Shown piece after piece: positions 24,977-33,701 of a stretch of DNA of 64,000 bases; position 1 is the stretch's first letter; each line of letters opens with the position of its first letter. The position numbers were made by a program, and so were the translations under genes. Source of the stretch: Lyngbya sp. PCC 8106 (GTDB lineage: Bacteria; Cyanobacteriota; Cyanobacteriia; Cyanobacteriales; Microcoleaceae); NCBI RefSeq assembly GCF_000169095.1, contig NZ_AAVU01000020.1:58993-122992 (forward strand). Reading direction: 5' to 3'. The notes beneath the pieces were generated by a model that worked only from the letters and a program-made list of their open reading frames with translations, was not told where the DNA came from and ran no database searches.

Positions 24977-26848
24977 CTAAAACTGCCACAACATTAAAAT
25001 AACCAACAAACCGACTCCGATAGTGATAGTCAGAACATAAAATTGAGACTGACCAGAAATACTGTATTTTAAACCTTCACCACTTCCTAATGTTGCTAAC
25101 CCTAAAATGTTCACGATGCCATCAATAATATAGCGATCAATCCAAGCACTAATCGCCGAAATCCGACTCACTAACAAGACCACTGTTAAACCATAAAGTC
25201 GATCAATATAGAAGTCATAGGCGAGCAGTTCTTGTACCGATTTCCAGGGGAGCCGAACGGGTCTTTTCGTGACCTCATCGAAGTAAAATGCAGCTCCAAT
25301 TGCCACCCCAATGACACCGGAGATTAATAACAAAGGAACGGCAGCTTGATGAATGAGTTCATTGAAACTAGAGGCTGAAGTTTCCAGTGAAGACGATGAC
25401 CAACTTAATAATAATTGCCATTGTTGTAACATCAGGGGAACCAGCAGATTAATTATCGTCATCGACACCATCGGTAAAGCCATCGGCCAGGGAACTTCCG
25501 GTGTACGGCGAGTTTTGGGTTGGGGTTTTCCAGCAAAGACTAAACCAAACACCCGGGTTAAATTCAAGGCAGTTAAACCATTAACCAGCACCAAAATTAA
25601 AACTAACCACCAAGGAACTTCCCAAAATCCATCCAACCAACGCCGCATTGTCCAAAACATTCCCAAAGGTAGCACGGCAACCATGCTATTCGCTCCGACG
25701 AGGAAAGCCGTTGTTGTCGCAGGCATCCTTGACCACAGCCCTCCCATTTCGGTCATATCTTGGGTGCTAGTGGTCAAAATAATTGAACCCACGCTCATAA
25801 ACAGCAGGGCTTTGGCGAGGGCGTGAGTCAGCAGCAGTAATAAGGCAACATCAACTTGTTGCAAGCCAACTGCGATGAATACCAAGCCTAAATAAGCGCT
25901 AGTTGTGTGGGAAAAAGCCCGTTTAATGTCAATTTGAGCGATCGCCACTAAACTCGCCCCGATCGCGGTGGCAATTCCCAATGTGATCAAGGCACCGTCG
26001 GTAATGGGAGAAAGAGCTAAAACCGGTTGCAGTTTAATTAATACAAAAGCACCGGCTGAAACTACAATAGAGTTTCGCAAAATTGACGCCGGGTTAGGGC
26101 CTTCCATCGCTTCATCCAGCCATAAATGCAAGGGAAATTGAGCGCATTTTCCCACTGGCCCAGCAATTAACGCTAAACCGAGTAAAGTCGCGGTTAGGGG
26201 TTGTAACTGAGCGGTTTCTGCCCAAATTTCTAGGTCGGAAAAGGTCAAACTACCCGATAAAGCGGAAACCGCAACCACGCCCATCAACAGCAACACATCC
26301 CCAACTCGTTTGGTGAGAAAGGCGTCACGGGCGGCTGTCACCACTAACGGTTGAGCGTACCAGAACCCCACCAGCAGATAGGTTGAGAGGGTTAGCATTT
26401 CGAGCAACCCATAGGTGAGGAATAGGGAGTCACTCAAAGCGATACCACTGATCGCGGCTTCAAAAAAACCGAGTAGGGTATAAAACCTCGCGATCGCCCA
26501 GTCTCTTTCCATATACCCTAAAGCATAGAATTGAGCGATTAAACTCAATCCTGCTACTAATTCCATCGCGCCCACACTTAAGGGGGAGATTTCCACAACA
26601 AAGGAGATATCTAAGTCGGGGGCGGTTAGCCAGGTATAGGTTAGATGTAAGGGTAGATGATTCCAAGTGATTCTAAATAGCAGTGAACCGTGAATGAAGG
26701 CTAAGACTGTCATCAATAAATTAATGTAGGCGGCAGGTCTTGGCCCTGTACGTCGGACTAGCCCCATTGCCCACGGTAGGGTCAAGATCGCCCCGATTAA
26801 TCCATAGAATGGTATACACCAACTCGTTTGTAGAAGGAACTGAGTCAT
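24977..26848 (-). CDS. ndhF3: NDH-1 subunit 5, CO2-uptake form
   Basis: The 623-residue NuoL/NdhF-type subunit has an antiporter core (LLEMLTLSTYLLVGFWYAQP, GPVGKCAQFPLHLWLDEAMEGPNP, FSHTTSAYLGLVFIAVG) and a C-terminal lateral helix region. In core NuoL the motif reads PTP rather than EGPNP; this form suits the F3/F4 group. It heads the ndhF3-ndhD3-cupA operon. In studied cyanobacteria the operon is induced at low CO2 through the LysR protein CcmR/NdhR; that gene is not in the window. Confidence 0.93.
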   Translation of the reverse strand: MTQFLLQTSWCIPFYGLIGAILTLPWAMGLVRRTGPRPAAYINLLMTVLAFIHGSLLFRITWNHLPLHLTYTWLTAPDLDISFVVEISPLSVGAMELVAGLSLIAQFYALGYMERDWAIARFYTLLGFFEAAISGIALSDSLFLTYGLLEMLTLSTYLLVGFWYAQPLVVTAARDAFLTKRVGDVLLLMGVVAVSALSGSLTFSDLEIWAETAQLQPLTATLLGLALIAGPVGKCAQFPLHLWLDEAMEGPNPASILRNSIVVSAGAFVLIKLQPVLALSPITDGALITLGIATAIGASLVAIAQIDIKRAFSHTTSAYLGLVFIAVGLQQVDVALLLLLTHALAKALLFMSVGSIILTTSTQDMTEMGGLWSRMPATTTAFLVGANSMVAVLPLGMFWTMRRWLDGFWEVPWWLVLILVLVNGLTALNLTRVFGLVFAGKPQPKTRRTPEVPWPMALPMVSMTIINLLVPLMLQQWQLLLSWSSSSLETSASSFNELIHQAAVPLLLISGVIGVAIGAAFYFDEVTKRPVRLPWKSVQELLAYDFYIDRLYGLTVVLLVSRISAISAWIDRYIIDGIVNILGLATLGSGEGLKYSISGQSQFYVLTITIGVGLLVILMLWQF

Positions 26849-27217
26849 TGATAATGTTTCCGGAAATGGCTCCTAGAATAAGCTTTTTTAATGCTGATTA
26901 TTTAATTTAATGATTCTCTCATTACTTGGGGTATTCGTCTATACTCTCGTTGAAATTTACGCCGATTGGAGTAGTCTGTATTCAAGAACAGAGGATGAAA
27001 AATCTTGACTTGAATTTTAGTAGTGAGTCAATCTTCTTGAACAGCCATCTCAGAAAGTCGAATAGAATGAAGTTGAGGATATCTTGATTGTGATTATTTT
27101 CCGAATCCAATTCTTAAAATTTTTCCGGGGATTAATGGATCGATTGGAACATGAGGGTATAGGATCAGGTGTATATCTATCAACTTGATCAAAACTTAAT
27201 GAAATGGAGTAAATATT
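26849..27217. promoter_or_regulatory. divergent promoter region between ndhF3 and sbtB-like gene
   Basis: This 369-bp gap lies between two genes that diverge and that both serve inorganic-carbon uptake, so low-CO2 control from here is likely. It is AT-rich with several short inverted ATC/GAT pieces; I cannot name a definite CcmR or CyAbrB site. A GGAG ribosome site for the right-hand gene is at its end. Confidence 0.5.
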
Positions 27218-27532
27218 ATGTACCCGGTAACTCGAATAGAATTTATTTCTGATACAGTAGAAATGCACAAAATTTTGGATACTTTAGATCGAGTTGGAGT
27301 CTCGAACTATACTGTTCTGCGAAATGTACTTAGCAAAAGTCGGCAAGGTGAAGTCTCTGATGATCTTGCTGTTACGGGCTTGGGAGGGCAGGTTTATATT
27401 ATTTCCTACTGTCTCCCTGATCAGGTCAAGACTGTTGTTGAAGAAATTCGACCAATCCTGAATAAGTTTGGCGGTTCTTGTTATGTCTGTGATGTGATGG
27501 AAGTCCGTTCTGTTCAGTGTATTTCTTCGTGA
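27218..27532 (+). CDS. sbtB: PII-like protein of the SbtB type
   Basis: The 104-residue protein has the PII-like ferredoxin fold pattern: an initial strand, a helix (MHKILDTLDRVGVSNYT), a variable loop (VLSKSRQGEVSDDL), strands, and a Cys-containing end (CYVCDVMEVRSVQC). SbtB proteins trimerise, bind adenine nucleotides and control SbtA transport. The bicarbonate transporter gene is next to it but convergent, 80 bp away, instead of the usual sbtA-sbtB operon. A GGAG site precedes ATG. Canonical PII (GlnB) is excluded by the different T-loop. Confidence 0.75.
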   Translation: MYPVTRIEFISDTVEMHKILDTLDRVGVSNYTVLRNVLSKSRQGEVSDDLAVTGLGGQVYIISYCLPDQVKTVVEEIRPILNKFGGSCYVCDVMEVRSVQCISS

Positions 27533-27544
27533 TCAGATCAAAGT

Positions 27545-27595
27545 GATTGAGTTTCTAGCCCGCCTTTTTCGTGAAACTATAGACGGGTTAGTATT
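27545..27595. terminator. candidate shared terminator between convergent genes
   Basis: TAGCCCG and CGGGTTA can pair (7 bp with one G-U) around a ~20-base loop that contains CCTTTTT. It lies between the stops of the convergent PII-like and transporter genes. The T-run is inside the loop rather than after the stem, so this is weak. Confidence 0.3.
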
Positions 27596-27611
27596 CCAGG
27601 AATTGAGCAAT

Positions 27612-28586
27612 CTAACGCCAGAATTGATTGATAATTCCGAGATAGATCGGAATACCAATAACGATATTGAAGGGGAAAGTTAAAGCGAGTGCCATTGAAA
27701 TATATAAACTAGGATTTGCTTCTGGAACCGACATTCGCATTGCTGCGGGAACGGCAATATAAGAGGCACTGGCACACAACACCGCAAATAATAAAGCGTT
27801 GCCTTTTGACATTCCGATTAAAGCCGCGATTAAAATTCCTAGAATGGCGTTAAAAACGGGCATTAAAATTGAAAATCCAATTAAAAATGAGCCGCTTTTT
27901 TTTAAGTCTTGAATGCGACGGGCTGCCACTAACCCCATATCCAGCAAGAAAAAGGTTAAAACGCCGTAGAATAGATCCCCTGTAAAGCCTTTGAGACTGT
28001 CCCAACCTTGTTGACTGGTGACCATTCCGACGAGCAAACTGCCGACTAATAAGAAGACTGAACCGTTTAAACAGGCTTCTCGTAAGACTTCTGAGATTGA
28101 TAATTTTTCCTCGGTTTCTGAACGATTGGCAAAGAGTTGAACCAGAAGTAGTCCGATGATAATTGCCGGAGATTCCATTAAGGCTAAGGCAGCAACCATA
28201 TGACCCCCAAAATCAATTCCGAGTCGGCTTAAAAAGGAACTCGCAGTCACAAAGGTAACGGCACTAATAGAACCGTAGGCGGCAGCAATGGCGGCTGAGT
28301 TATAGATGTCGAGTTTGAGTTTGAGAATAAAAAAGGAGTAAATGGGAATGATAGCAGCAACGAGGATTGCAGCGAGTAAGGTCAGGGTGATTTCTAGATT
28401 CAAACCACTTTCGTGAATTTCATGTCCTCCTTTGAATCCAATTGCAAATAACAAGTACAGGGAAAAAAGCTTGGGTATCGGTGGCGGGATTTCGAGGTCT
28501 GATTTGAGAAAAACAGCACTCATCCCGATGAAAAAGAATAGAACGGGTGGATTGAGGATATTAGAAAGAATCAGGCTTGCATTCAT
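27612..28586 (-). CDS. sbtA: sodium-dependent bicarbonate transporter family permease (SbtA-like, short form)
   Basis: The 324-residue membrane protein has about 10 hydrophobic segments in two inverted halves. Recognisable SbtA-family parts are FAIGFKGGHEI, AAIAAAYGSISAVTFVTAS, ALMESPAIIIGLLLVQLF, LDMGLVAARRI and SASYIAVPAAMRMSVPEANPS. Classical SbtA is about 370 residues with a long central loop; here that loop is only about 20 residues (NRSETEEKLS), so this is the shorter SbtA2-like branch. It should import bicarbonate with sodium. It faces a PII-like gene convergently and is probably regulated by it. Confidence 0.8.
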   Translation of the reverse strand: MNASLILSNILNPPVLFFFIGMSAVFLKSDLEIPPPIPKLFSLYLLFAIGFKGGHEIHESGLNLEITLTLLAAILVAAIIPIYSFFILKLKLDIYNSAAIAAAYGSISAVTFVTASSFLSRLGIDFGGHMVAALALMESPAIIIGLLLVQLFANRSETEEKLSISEVLREACLNGSVFLLVGSLLVGMVTSQQGWDSLKGFTGDLFYGVLTFFLLDMGLVAARRIQDLKKSGSFLIGFSILMPVFNAILGILIAALIGMSKGNALLFAVLCASASYIAVPAAMRMSVPEANPSLYISMALALTFPFNIVIGIPIYLGIINQFWR

Positions 28587-29643
28587 GGGTTATTTTGATC
28601 AAAAAATGTACAACTCACTTCAGCAAGGGGATTGTTTGGAATGTTCGTTGAACTGGGTATTTGCTCACAATCGACTTTGCTAAGATTAGGTATTTTTACT
28701 GCTTTTCTCTAAAAGTTAAAAAGTGTTAATAAACAATAAGTATATAAACAGCTTTTGGATTTTTATAGATTTACCATAAGGAACTCTTTTCTGACAATAC
28801 ACGGGTTTGATCTGAGTTCACAATAAATCCATTTTTTTTGTAAAGTAATATAGAGTTTGTAACGAAATATCTTGATCATTTCCACAAAACTTCTGGAGAG
28901 TGGTTCTTGGTTTTCACTCAAACAGAAATCAACCGGATCAAAGCCAGAAGTCGGAGTTGATCTGATGAACCAACCAGATAGACAGAACTAGACTGAGTTT
29001 AACTGGATCTAGGGTTTGATTTGCTGAACGCCTAAAATTCTAGAGAGGTGGGAGGGAGTCACAGGGCTGTTTCATTCTCAGTCATCCGTTCACCGCCTCG
29101 GAATTGGCCGTGCTTGCGGATGACTCGCTTCCCGAGTTAAAAATTGCCGAGGTTGATGGGGTGATAGGGTGACGGGGGTGATGGGGTGATGGGGAGAGGT
29201 ATTTTTGGAGATGAAAAATCACTTTTTATTAATAAAAATCCTCCCAACCTCCCAACCTCCCGACCTCCCCACTTCCCAACCTCCCAACCTCCGGTCCCTC
29301 CCAACCTCCCAACCTCCGGTCCCTCCCCACAAATTAAGTTTTAGGGCAACGCGCACAGCCCTGGGGAGGCCGGGTCATAGAAGCCTAATAGTTTAGTTTA
29401 AGTAAACTTTTTTAATAAAAGATTAATTTATATTACCTATTAATAATTTTAATTAAGTTCATCAGCAAGAATAATAGAGAATTATATTGTCAAGGGCGAC
29501 ACAATTCTCCTATTCTATTAATCAGGGAGAAAGGTAAGAAGCCTTCTAGAAGCGTATAGATGACGACTCTAGTTGTAATTCTACCGATTGGTCTAAAAAA
29601 ATACGCAGCTTGTTCTGCTTTTGTGTTCATTAGGAGTTAAACG
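28587..29643. other. long non-coding stretch upstream of the ccm operon
   Basis: About 1 kb has no convincing gene. It contains a low-complexity tract at 29236-29330 (CCCAACCTCC-type units) and the promoter region of the carboxysome operon nearer 29400-29640. A purine-rich ribosome site (AGGAG) precedes the first ccmK. Confidence 0.6.
29236..29330. repeat. low-complexity CCCAACCT/CCGGTCCCT tandem repeats
   Basis: Several 8-9-bp units of CCCAACCTC type alternate with two copies of CCTCCGGTCCCTCCC. Similar pyrimidine-rich repeats lie upstream of the enolase gene, so this is a recurrent intergenic repeat class of this genome. Confidence 0.8.
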
Positions 29644-29955
29644 ATGTCAATCGCTGTTGGGATGATTGAAACCATAGGTTTTCCGGCCGTTGTAGAAGCA
29701 GCCGACTCAATGGTGAAAGCCGCCCGAGTCACCTTAGTCGGATATGAGAAAATCGGAAGTGGTCGCGTCACCGTAATTGTTAGAGGCGATGTCTCTGAAG
29801 TTCAAGCCTCCGTCGCGGCAGGAATTGAGGCAGTTAAGCGTGTCAATGGGGGTGAAGTCTCATCGACTCATATTATTGCTCGTCCCCACGAAAACTTGGA
29901 GTACGTTCTGCCTATCCGTTATACCGATGCTGTAGAACAGTTCCGGGCTTACTAA
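29644..29955 (+). CDS. ccmK2: carboxysome shell hexamer protein CcmK
   Basis: The 103-residue single-BMC-domain protein reads AVGMIETIGFPAVVEAADSM, KIGSGRVTVIVRGDVSEVQA, STHIIARPHENLEYVLPIRY, i.e. the major hexameric shell protein of beta-carboxysomes with the KIGSGR pore loop. Length fits CcmK2. It is the first gene of ccmK-ccmK-ccmL-ccmM-ccmN-ccmO. The next gene is a close paralogue 185 bp downstream. The name K2 follows operon order and length; which paralogue is functionally K1 or K2 is not certain. Confidence 0.93.
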   Translation: MSIAVGMIETIGFPAVVEAADSMVKAARVTLVGYEKIGSGRVTVIVRGDVSEVQASVAAGIEAVKRVNGGEVSSTHIIARPHENLEYVLPIRYTDAVEQFRAY

Positions 29956-30140
29956 AACAACTATGCAGTTCAGAATCATCTGGACTCGCTTCACTCATCA
30001 GTCGTCGTACAAGATTCACCAGCAAGGACGCTAGCAGCAAGTTACGTTGTTGTGAAATTCCTCCCAGGGAACAGGTTAGTGAGTCAGTCTTGTACGACAT
30101 CAAGGTATGTTCATTGAATTGTTAGATCAGGAGTTAGACT

Positions 30141-30485
30141 ATGGCCATTGCAGTTGGGATGATTGAAACCTTAGGGTTTCCGGCTGTGGTAGAAGCAGCC
30201 GATGCTATGGTAAAAGCAGCTCGGGTTACTCTCGTCGGATATGAGAAAATCGGGAGTGGACGAGTAACGGTAATTGTGCGAGGAGATGTTTCAGAAGTCC
30301 AAGCTTCCGTCGGAGCCGCGATCGAATCTATAAAAGGTCGAGTTAAAGGGGGTCAGGTCCTCTCTACTCATATTATTGCCCGTCCCCATGAAAACCTAGA
30401 ATACGTTCTACCCATTCGTTACACCGAAGCCGTAGAACAGTTCCGCGAAAGTGTTAGTGGAATTCGCTCACTCAACCGTCCCTAG
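30141..30485 (+). CDS. ccmK1: carboxysome shell hexamer protein CcmK (second copy)
   Basis: The 114-residue protein is nearly identical to the preceding CcmK up to residue 100, with the same KIGSGR pore loop, and has a longer C-terminus (RESVSGIRSLNRP) and one extra residue (SIKGRVKGG). A good AGGAG site precedes ATG. Longer tails are typical of CcmK1. It forms shell facets with the other copy. The 185-bp gap between the copies contains no gene. Confidence 0.93.
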   Translation: MAIAVGMIETLGFPAVVEAADAMVKAARVTLVGYEKIGSGRVTVIVRGDVSEVQASVGAAIESIKGRVKGGQVLSTHIIARPHENLEYVLPIRYTEAVEQFRESVSGIRSLNRP

Positions 30486-30720
30486 AGACCCGTCCGTTTT
30501 AGAAAAAACAGATAGGGAGAAAGACCCGCAAAAGATTATTCTGGTAAACAAAGAGTTCGACCGTCGATTCTGCTGTGTTTTCCATTTAGCCTCTTAAGGT
30601 CTTGCACCCGTGCCAGTCCAAATCCGAATTTAATGGCATTATTGCTGAACTCTAAACCCTTCACGGCTGACGAGCTGATCATTGAAACGCCAAAAAATAG
30701 CACATTCCCCCTAAAGCCCC

Positions 30721-31023
30721 ATGAAAATTGCCAGAGTCATTGGTACTGTTGTGAGTACCCAAAAAGAGCCAAGTTTGAGAGGCTCAAAATTTCTACTCTT
30801 GCAATTCATTAATGAAGCCGGAGAAACCCTCCCGGAATATGAAGTAGCACTCGATTTCGTCGGTGCAGGCTTTGATGAGTGGGTTCTCGTCACACGGGGA
30901 AGTGCAGCTCGTCAAATTCCCGGAAGTGAAACTCGTCCGAGTGACGCGGCTGTAGTAGCAATTATAGATACCATTACAGCGGGAAATCGTTCGCTCTACA
31001 GCAAAAAAGATCAGGAACGTTAG
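30721..31023 (+). CDS. ccmL: carboxysome vertex pentamer protein
   Basis: The 100-residue protein is a CcmL/EutN-type pentamer that caps icosahedral vertices: MKIARVIGTVVSTQKEPSL, LQFINEAGETLPEYEVALD, DFVGAGFDEWVLVTRGSAAR and PSDAAVVAIIDTI are all conserved. It lies 235 bp after the second ccmK and 86 bp before ccmM. The ribosome site is weak, consistent with the low copy number needed (12 pentamers). Confidence 0.95.
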   Translation: MKIARVIGTVVSTQKEPSLRGSKFLLLQFINEAGETLPEYEVALDFVGAGFDEWVLVTRGSAARQIPGSETRPSDAAVVAIIDTITAGNRSLYSKKDQER

Positions 31024-31109
31024 TCTCAATCTCTGAGCTAAATTTTCCGATCAATTTCACAGTAAACAACAGAAAACTAATTTAAAGATTGGTTAGGAGA
31101 AATTCAATT

Positions 31110-32774
31110 ATGGCAGTCCGTAGTCTAGCGGCTCCTCCTACTCCTTGGTCAAAAAACCTAGCCGAGCCGAAAATTGATTCTAGCGCCTACGTTCACTCCT
31201 TTTCTAACATCATCGGTGATGTGCGAATTGCAGCGAATGTATTGGTAGCTCCGGGAACTTCCATCCGTGCGGATGAAGGTTTCCCCTTTTCCATTGGAGA
31301 AAACTCCAATATCCAAGATGGAGTGGTGATTCATGGCTTAGAAGAAGGCCGAGTTAAAGGGGATGATGGTCAGTCCTACTCCGTTTGGATTGGTAAAAAT
31401 ACCTCAATCACCCATCTGTCGTTGATTCATGGCCCAGCATATGTGGGAAATAATTGTTTCATCGGCTTTCGCTCAACCGTCTTTAACGCCAAAGTTGGAG
31501 ATGGCTGCATTATTATGATGCACACCTTGATTCAAGATGTGGAAATTCCCCCCGGTAAATATGTGCCTTCCGGTGCAATTATTACCAACCAACAACAAGC
31601 TGATCGCTTACCCGATGTCAACGACGCTGACCTGAAATTTTCTACTCACGTCATCGGTGTGAACCAATCTCTGAAAGCAGGTTATCAATGCTCAGAAAAT
31701 GCAGCTTGCATCGCTTCGGTTCATCACGAAGGAGACAGTCAAAGAAGTAATGGTAATGGACAAAGCTCAATGAATTATAGTTACAATGGCAGCAGTAGCA
31801 GCCTCAATTCCTCTATTGTTCAACAGATCAAACAACTGCTCGCTCAAGGTTACAAAATTGGTAGTGAACACGCCGATCAACGCCGCTTTCGGACTAGCTC
31901 TTGGCGCAGTTGTACTCCCATTGACTCTAGCAACCCCAACGAAGTCGTTGCAGCCTTGGAAGCTTGCTTAAAAGAACACGCAGGAGAGTATGTTCGCCTA
32001 TTGGGAATTGATACTCAAGCCAAACGTCGGGTTTTAGAAGAAATCATTCAACGTCCTGATGGCCCGGTACAAGCCTCCTCCACCGGGAAAGTTTCTAGAC
32101 CTTCGCCTGCGGCTCCCGTCTCTAGCCGCCCCAGTGCCGGAGTTGCCAGCAGCACAGGTTCTAACTTGAGTGAACAAATCGGTCAATTATTGGCTCAAGG
32201 CTGCAAAATTGGCTTAGAAAACGCAGATAAGCGTCGCTTCCGGACTGGCTCTTGGCGGAGTGGCCCAGCCATTGAATCGACTCGCCTGACAGATGTGCTG
32301 GCTCAAGTTGAAGCTTTTGCCCAAGAACATTCGGGAGAATATGTACGCTTAATTGGCATTGATCCCAAAGCCAAGCGTCGCGTTGCTGAAGAAATCATTC
32401 AACGCCCTGATAGCAAGCCTGCTCAGTCTACGCCCAAATCAACCTTTACACCGACTTCTCGGGTGGCTGCCTACAATAGCCCTACAGCGTCTGTGAGTTC
32501 AGCAAATAGTAGCCTCAGTTCAGAGACGATTGCCTCGATTCGCAGCTTACTGGCTCAAGGTCACAAAATCGGCACCGAACACGCTGATCAACGCCACTTC
32601 CGGACTAGCTCTTGGCGGAGTTGCGCTCCTATTGAGTCAACCCGCGATGCGGAGGTGATAGCAGCTTTAGAAGCCTGTATGCAAGAGCATAGCGGTGAGT
32701 ATGTACGCTTAATTGGCATTGATCCCAAAGCCAAGCGTCGGGTGATGGAAGAAATTATCCAGAAACCCAACTAA
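31110..32774 (+). CDS. ccmM: carboxysome assembly protein with gamma-CA-like domain and three SSUL domains
   Basis: ATG 31110 (AGGAGA 9 bp upstream) begins MAVRSLAAPPTPWSKNLAEP; the longer TTG frame is rejected. Residues about 1-200 form a left-handed beta-helix gamma-carbonic-anhydrase-like domain with all three expected His (VVIHGL, LSLIHGPAYVG, MMHTLIQ) and the CSENAAC pair matching the redox disulphide of active CcmM forms. Three RbcS-like (SSUL) domains follow, separated by Ser/Pro-rich linkers. SSUL1 and SSUL3 have a paired Cys pattern (SWRSC...EAC); SSUL2 lacks it. CcmM condenses Rubisco and recruits CcmN. An internal start at 31770 could give a CcmM35-like isoform. Confidence 0.95.
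   Translation: MAVRSLAAPPTPWSKNLAEPKIDSSAYVHSFSNIIGDVRIAANVLVAPGTSIRADEGFPFSIGENSNIQDGVVIHGLEEGRVKGDDGQSYSVWIGKNTSITHLSLIHGPAYVGNNCFIGFRSTVFNAKVGDGCIIMMHTLIQDVEIPPGKYVPSGAIITNQQQADRLPDVNDADLKFSTHVIGVNQSLKAGYQCSENAACIASVHHEGDSQRSNGNGQSSMNYSYNGSSSSLNSSIVQQIKQLLAQGYKIGSEHADQRRFRTSSWRSCTPIDSSNPNEVVAALEACLKEHAGEYVRLLGIDTQAKRRVLEEIIQRPDGPVQASSTGKVSRPSPAAPVSSRPSAGVASSTGSNLSEQIGQLLAQGCKIGLENADKRRFRTGSWRSGPAIESTRLTDVLAQVEAFAQEHSGEYVRLIGIDPKAKRRVAEEIIQRPDSKPAQSTPKSTFTPTSRVAAYNSPTASVSSANSSLSSETIASIRSLLAQGHKIGTEHADQRHFRTSSWRSCAPIESTRDAEVIAALEACMQEHSGEYVRLIGIDPKAKRRVMEEIIQKPN
31770..31772 (+). promoter_or_regulatory. candidate internal translation start for a short CcmM
   Basis: An in-frame ATG (residue 221 of CcmM) lies between the gamma-CA domain and SSUL1, with a GGA about 9 bases upstream. 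Translation from here would give about 334 residues with three SSUL domains, matching the known short CcmM35 form in size and layout. A stronger GAAGGAGA lies too far upstream (about 36 nt). Confidence 0.45.
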
Positions 32775-32812
32775 CTCAACTGGCTGCTGATATTTCTAGA
32801 GGTTCACACTTA

Positions 32813-33487
32813 ATGTATAGGTCGCCACCGCAACCCCTGAACAATGCCTCTGCTTTCGTGAGTGGCGATGTCACAATTGACCCCAGTGTTGCGATCGCAA
32901 TGGGAGTGATCCTACAAGCTGATCCAGATAGTCAAATTGTGATTGCCACTGGGGTTTGTATCGGGATGGGAGCAATTATTCATGCTTACCAGGGCAAGAT
33001 TGAAGTTGGAGCCGGAGCGAATATTGGTGCAGGGGTTTTAGTGGTGGGTCATGGAACAATTGGGGCAAAAGCTTGTATCGGAGCGGAAACAACGCTTCTT
33101 AATCCGGTGATCACCGCCAAACAGGTTGTACCCGCAGGTACAATTATTGGGGATGAATCTCGTTCTGTGACCCTTTCTTCTTCTTCCGAGGAGGAGAAAA
33201 ATGATTTGGGTGAAGTTCAAACGTCCCCAACTGAGAAAAATGATCCGGGTGAAGTTCAAACGTCTTCAACGGATCACCTGAACAATTCACAGTCAGAGGA
33301 ATCTTCAGAAGTCTCGCCGGAAACTTCGTCAGTTTCAAACTCGACTACGGCGACTTCTTTAGAGAAATCCCCCAACCCGACTGCAAGCATTGTGTATGGA
33401 CAAGTTCATCTCAATCAGTTGTTAAACACACTACTTCCCCATCGTCGATCTCTCAACAACTCCAACCCAACTGATCGCTCTCCCTAA
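32813..33487 (+). CDS. ccmN: carboxysome core-shell adaptor
   Basis: The 224-residue protein has an N-terminal hexapeptide-repeat beta-helix (ASAFVSGDVTIDPSVAIAMG, IGAKACIGAETTLLNPVI) that binds CcmM, a Ser/Glu-rich linker, and a C-terminal amphipathic encapsulation peptide (IVYGQVHLNQLLNTLLPHRR) that docks on the CcmK shell. The linker holds a tandem duplication (EEKNDLGEVQTSPT / EKNDPGEVQTSST). It follows ccmM by 38 bp with an AGAGG ribosome site. Confidence 0.93.
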   Translation: MYRSPPQPLNNASAFVSGDVTIDPSVAIAMGVILQADPDSQIVIATGVCIGMGAIIHAYQGKIEVGAGANIGAGVLVVGHGTIGAKACIGAETTLLNPVITAKQVVPAGTIIGDESRSVTLSSSSEEEKNDLGEVQTSPTEKNDPGEVQTSSTDHLNNSQSEESSEVSPETSSVSNSTTATSLEKSPNPTASIVYGQVHLNQLLNTLLPHRRSLNNSNPTDRSP

Positions 33488-33701
33488 AAATTAGTAAAAT
33501 AGAGAGAGGTAGGGAATTAGCCATCGGGCTGTGGGTTTCGCAGACTCGGAGAATAGCACACACGCTAATCGGGTGAAGGGGAGAACAGACAAGACAATCA
33601 AAATTTTCAGCATCATTGTGAAGTGTCTCTGTGCGCCTATACCCCTTTGCCCAACTCCCTTGAACTGAAATCTCTAGTCCAAACTCCAAAAATCGTGATT
33701 C

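Noticed and set aside
26849..27217. A definite CcmR/NdhR binding site
   Set aside because: Regulation from this gap is plausible, but I could not identify a convincing operator by eye.
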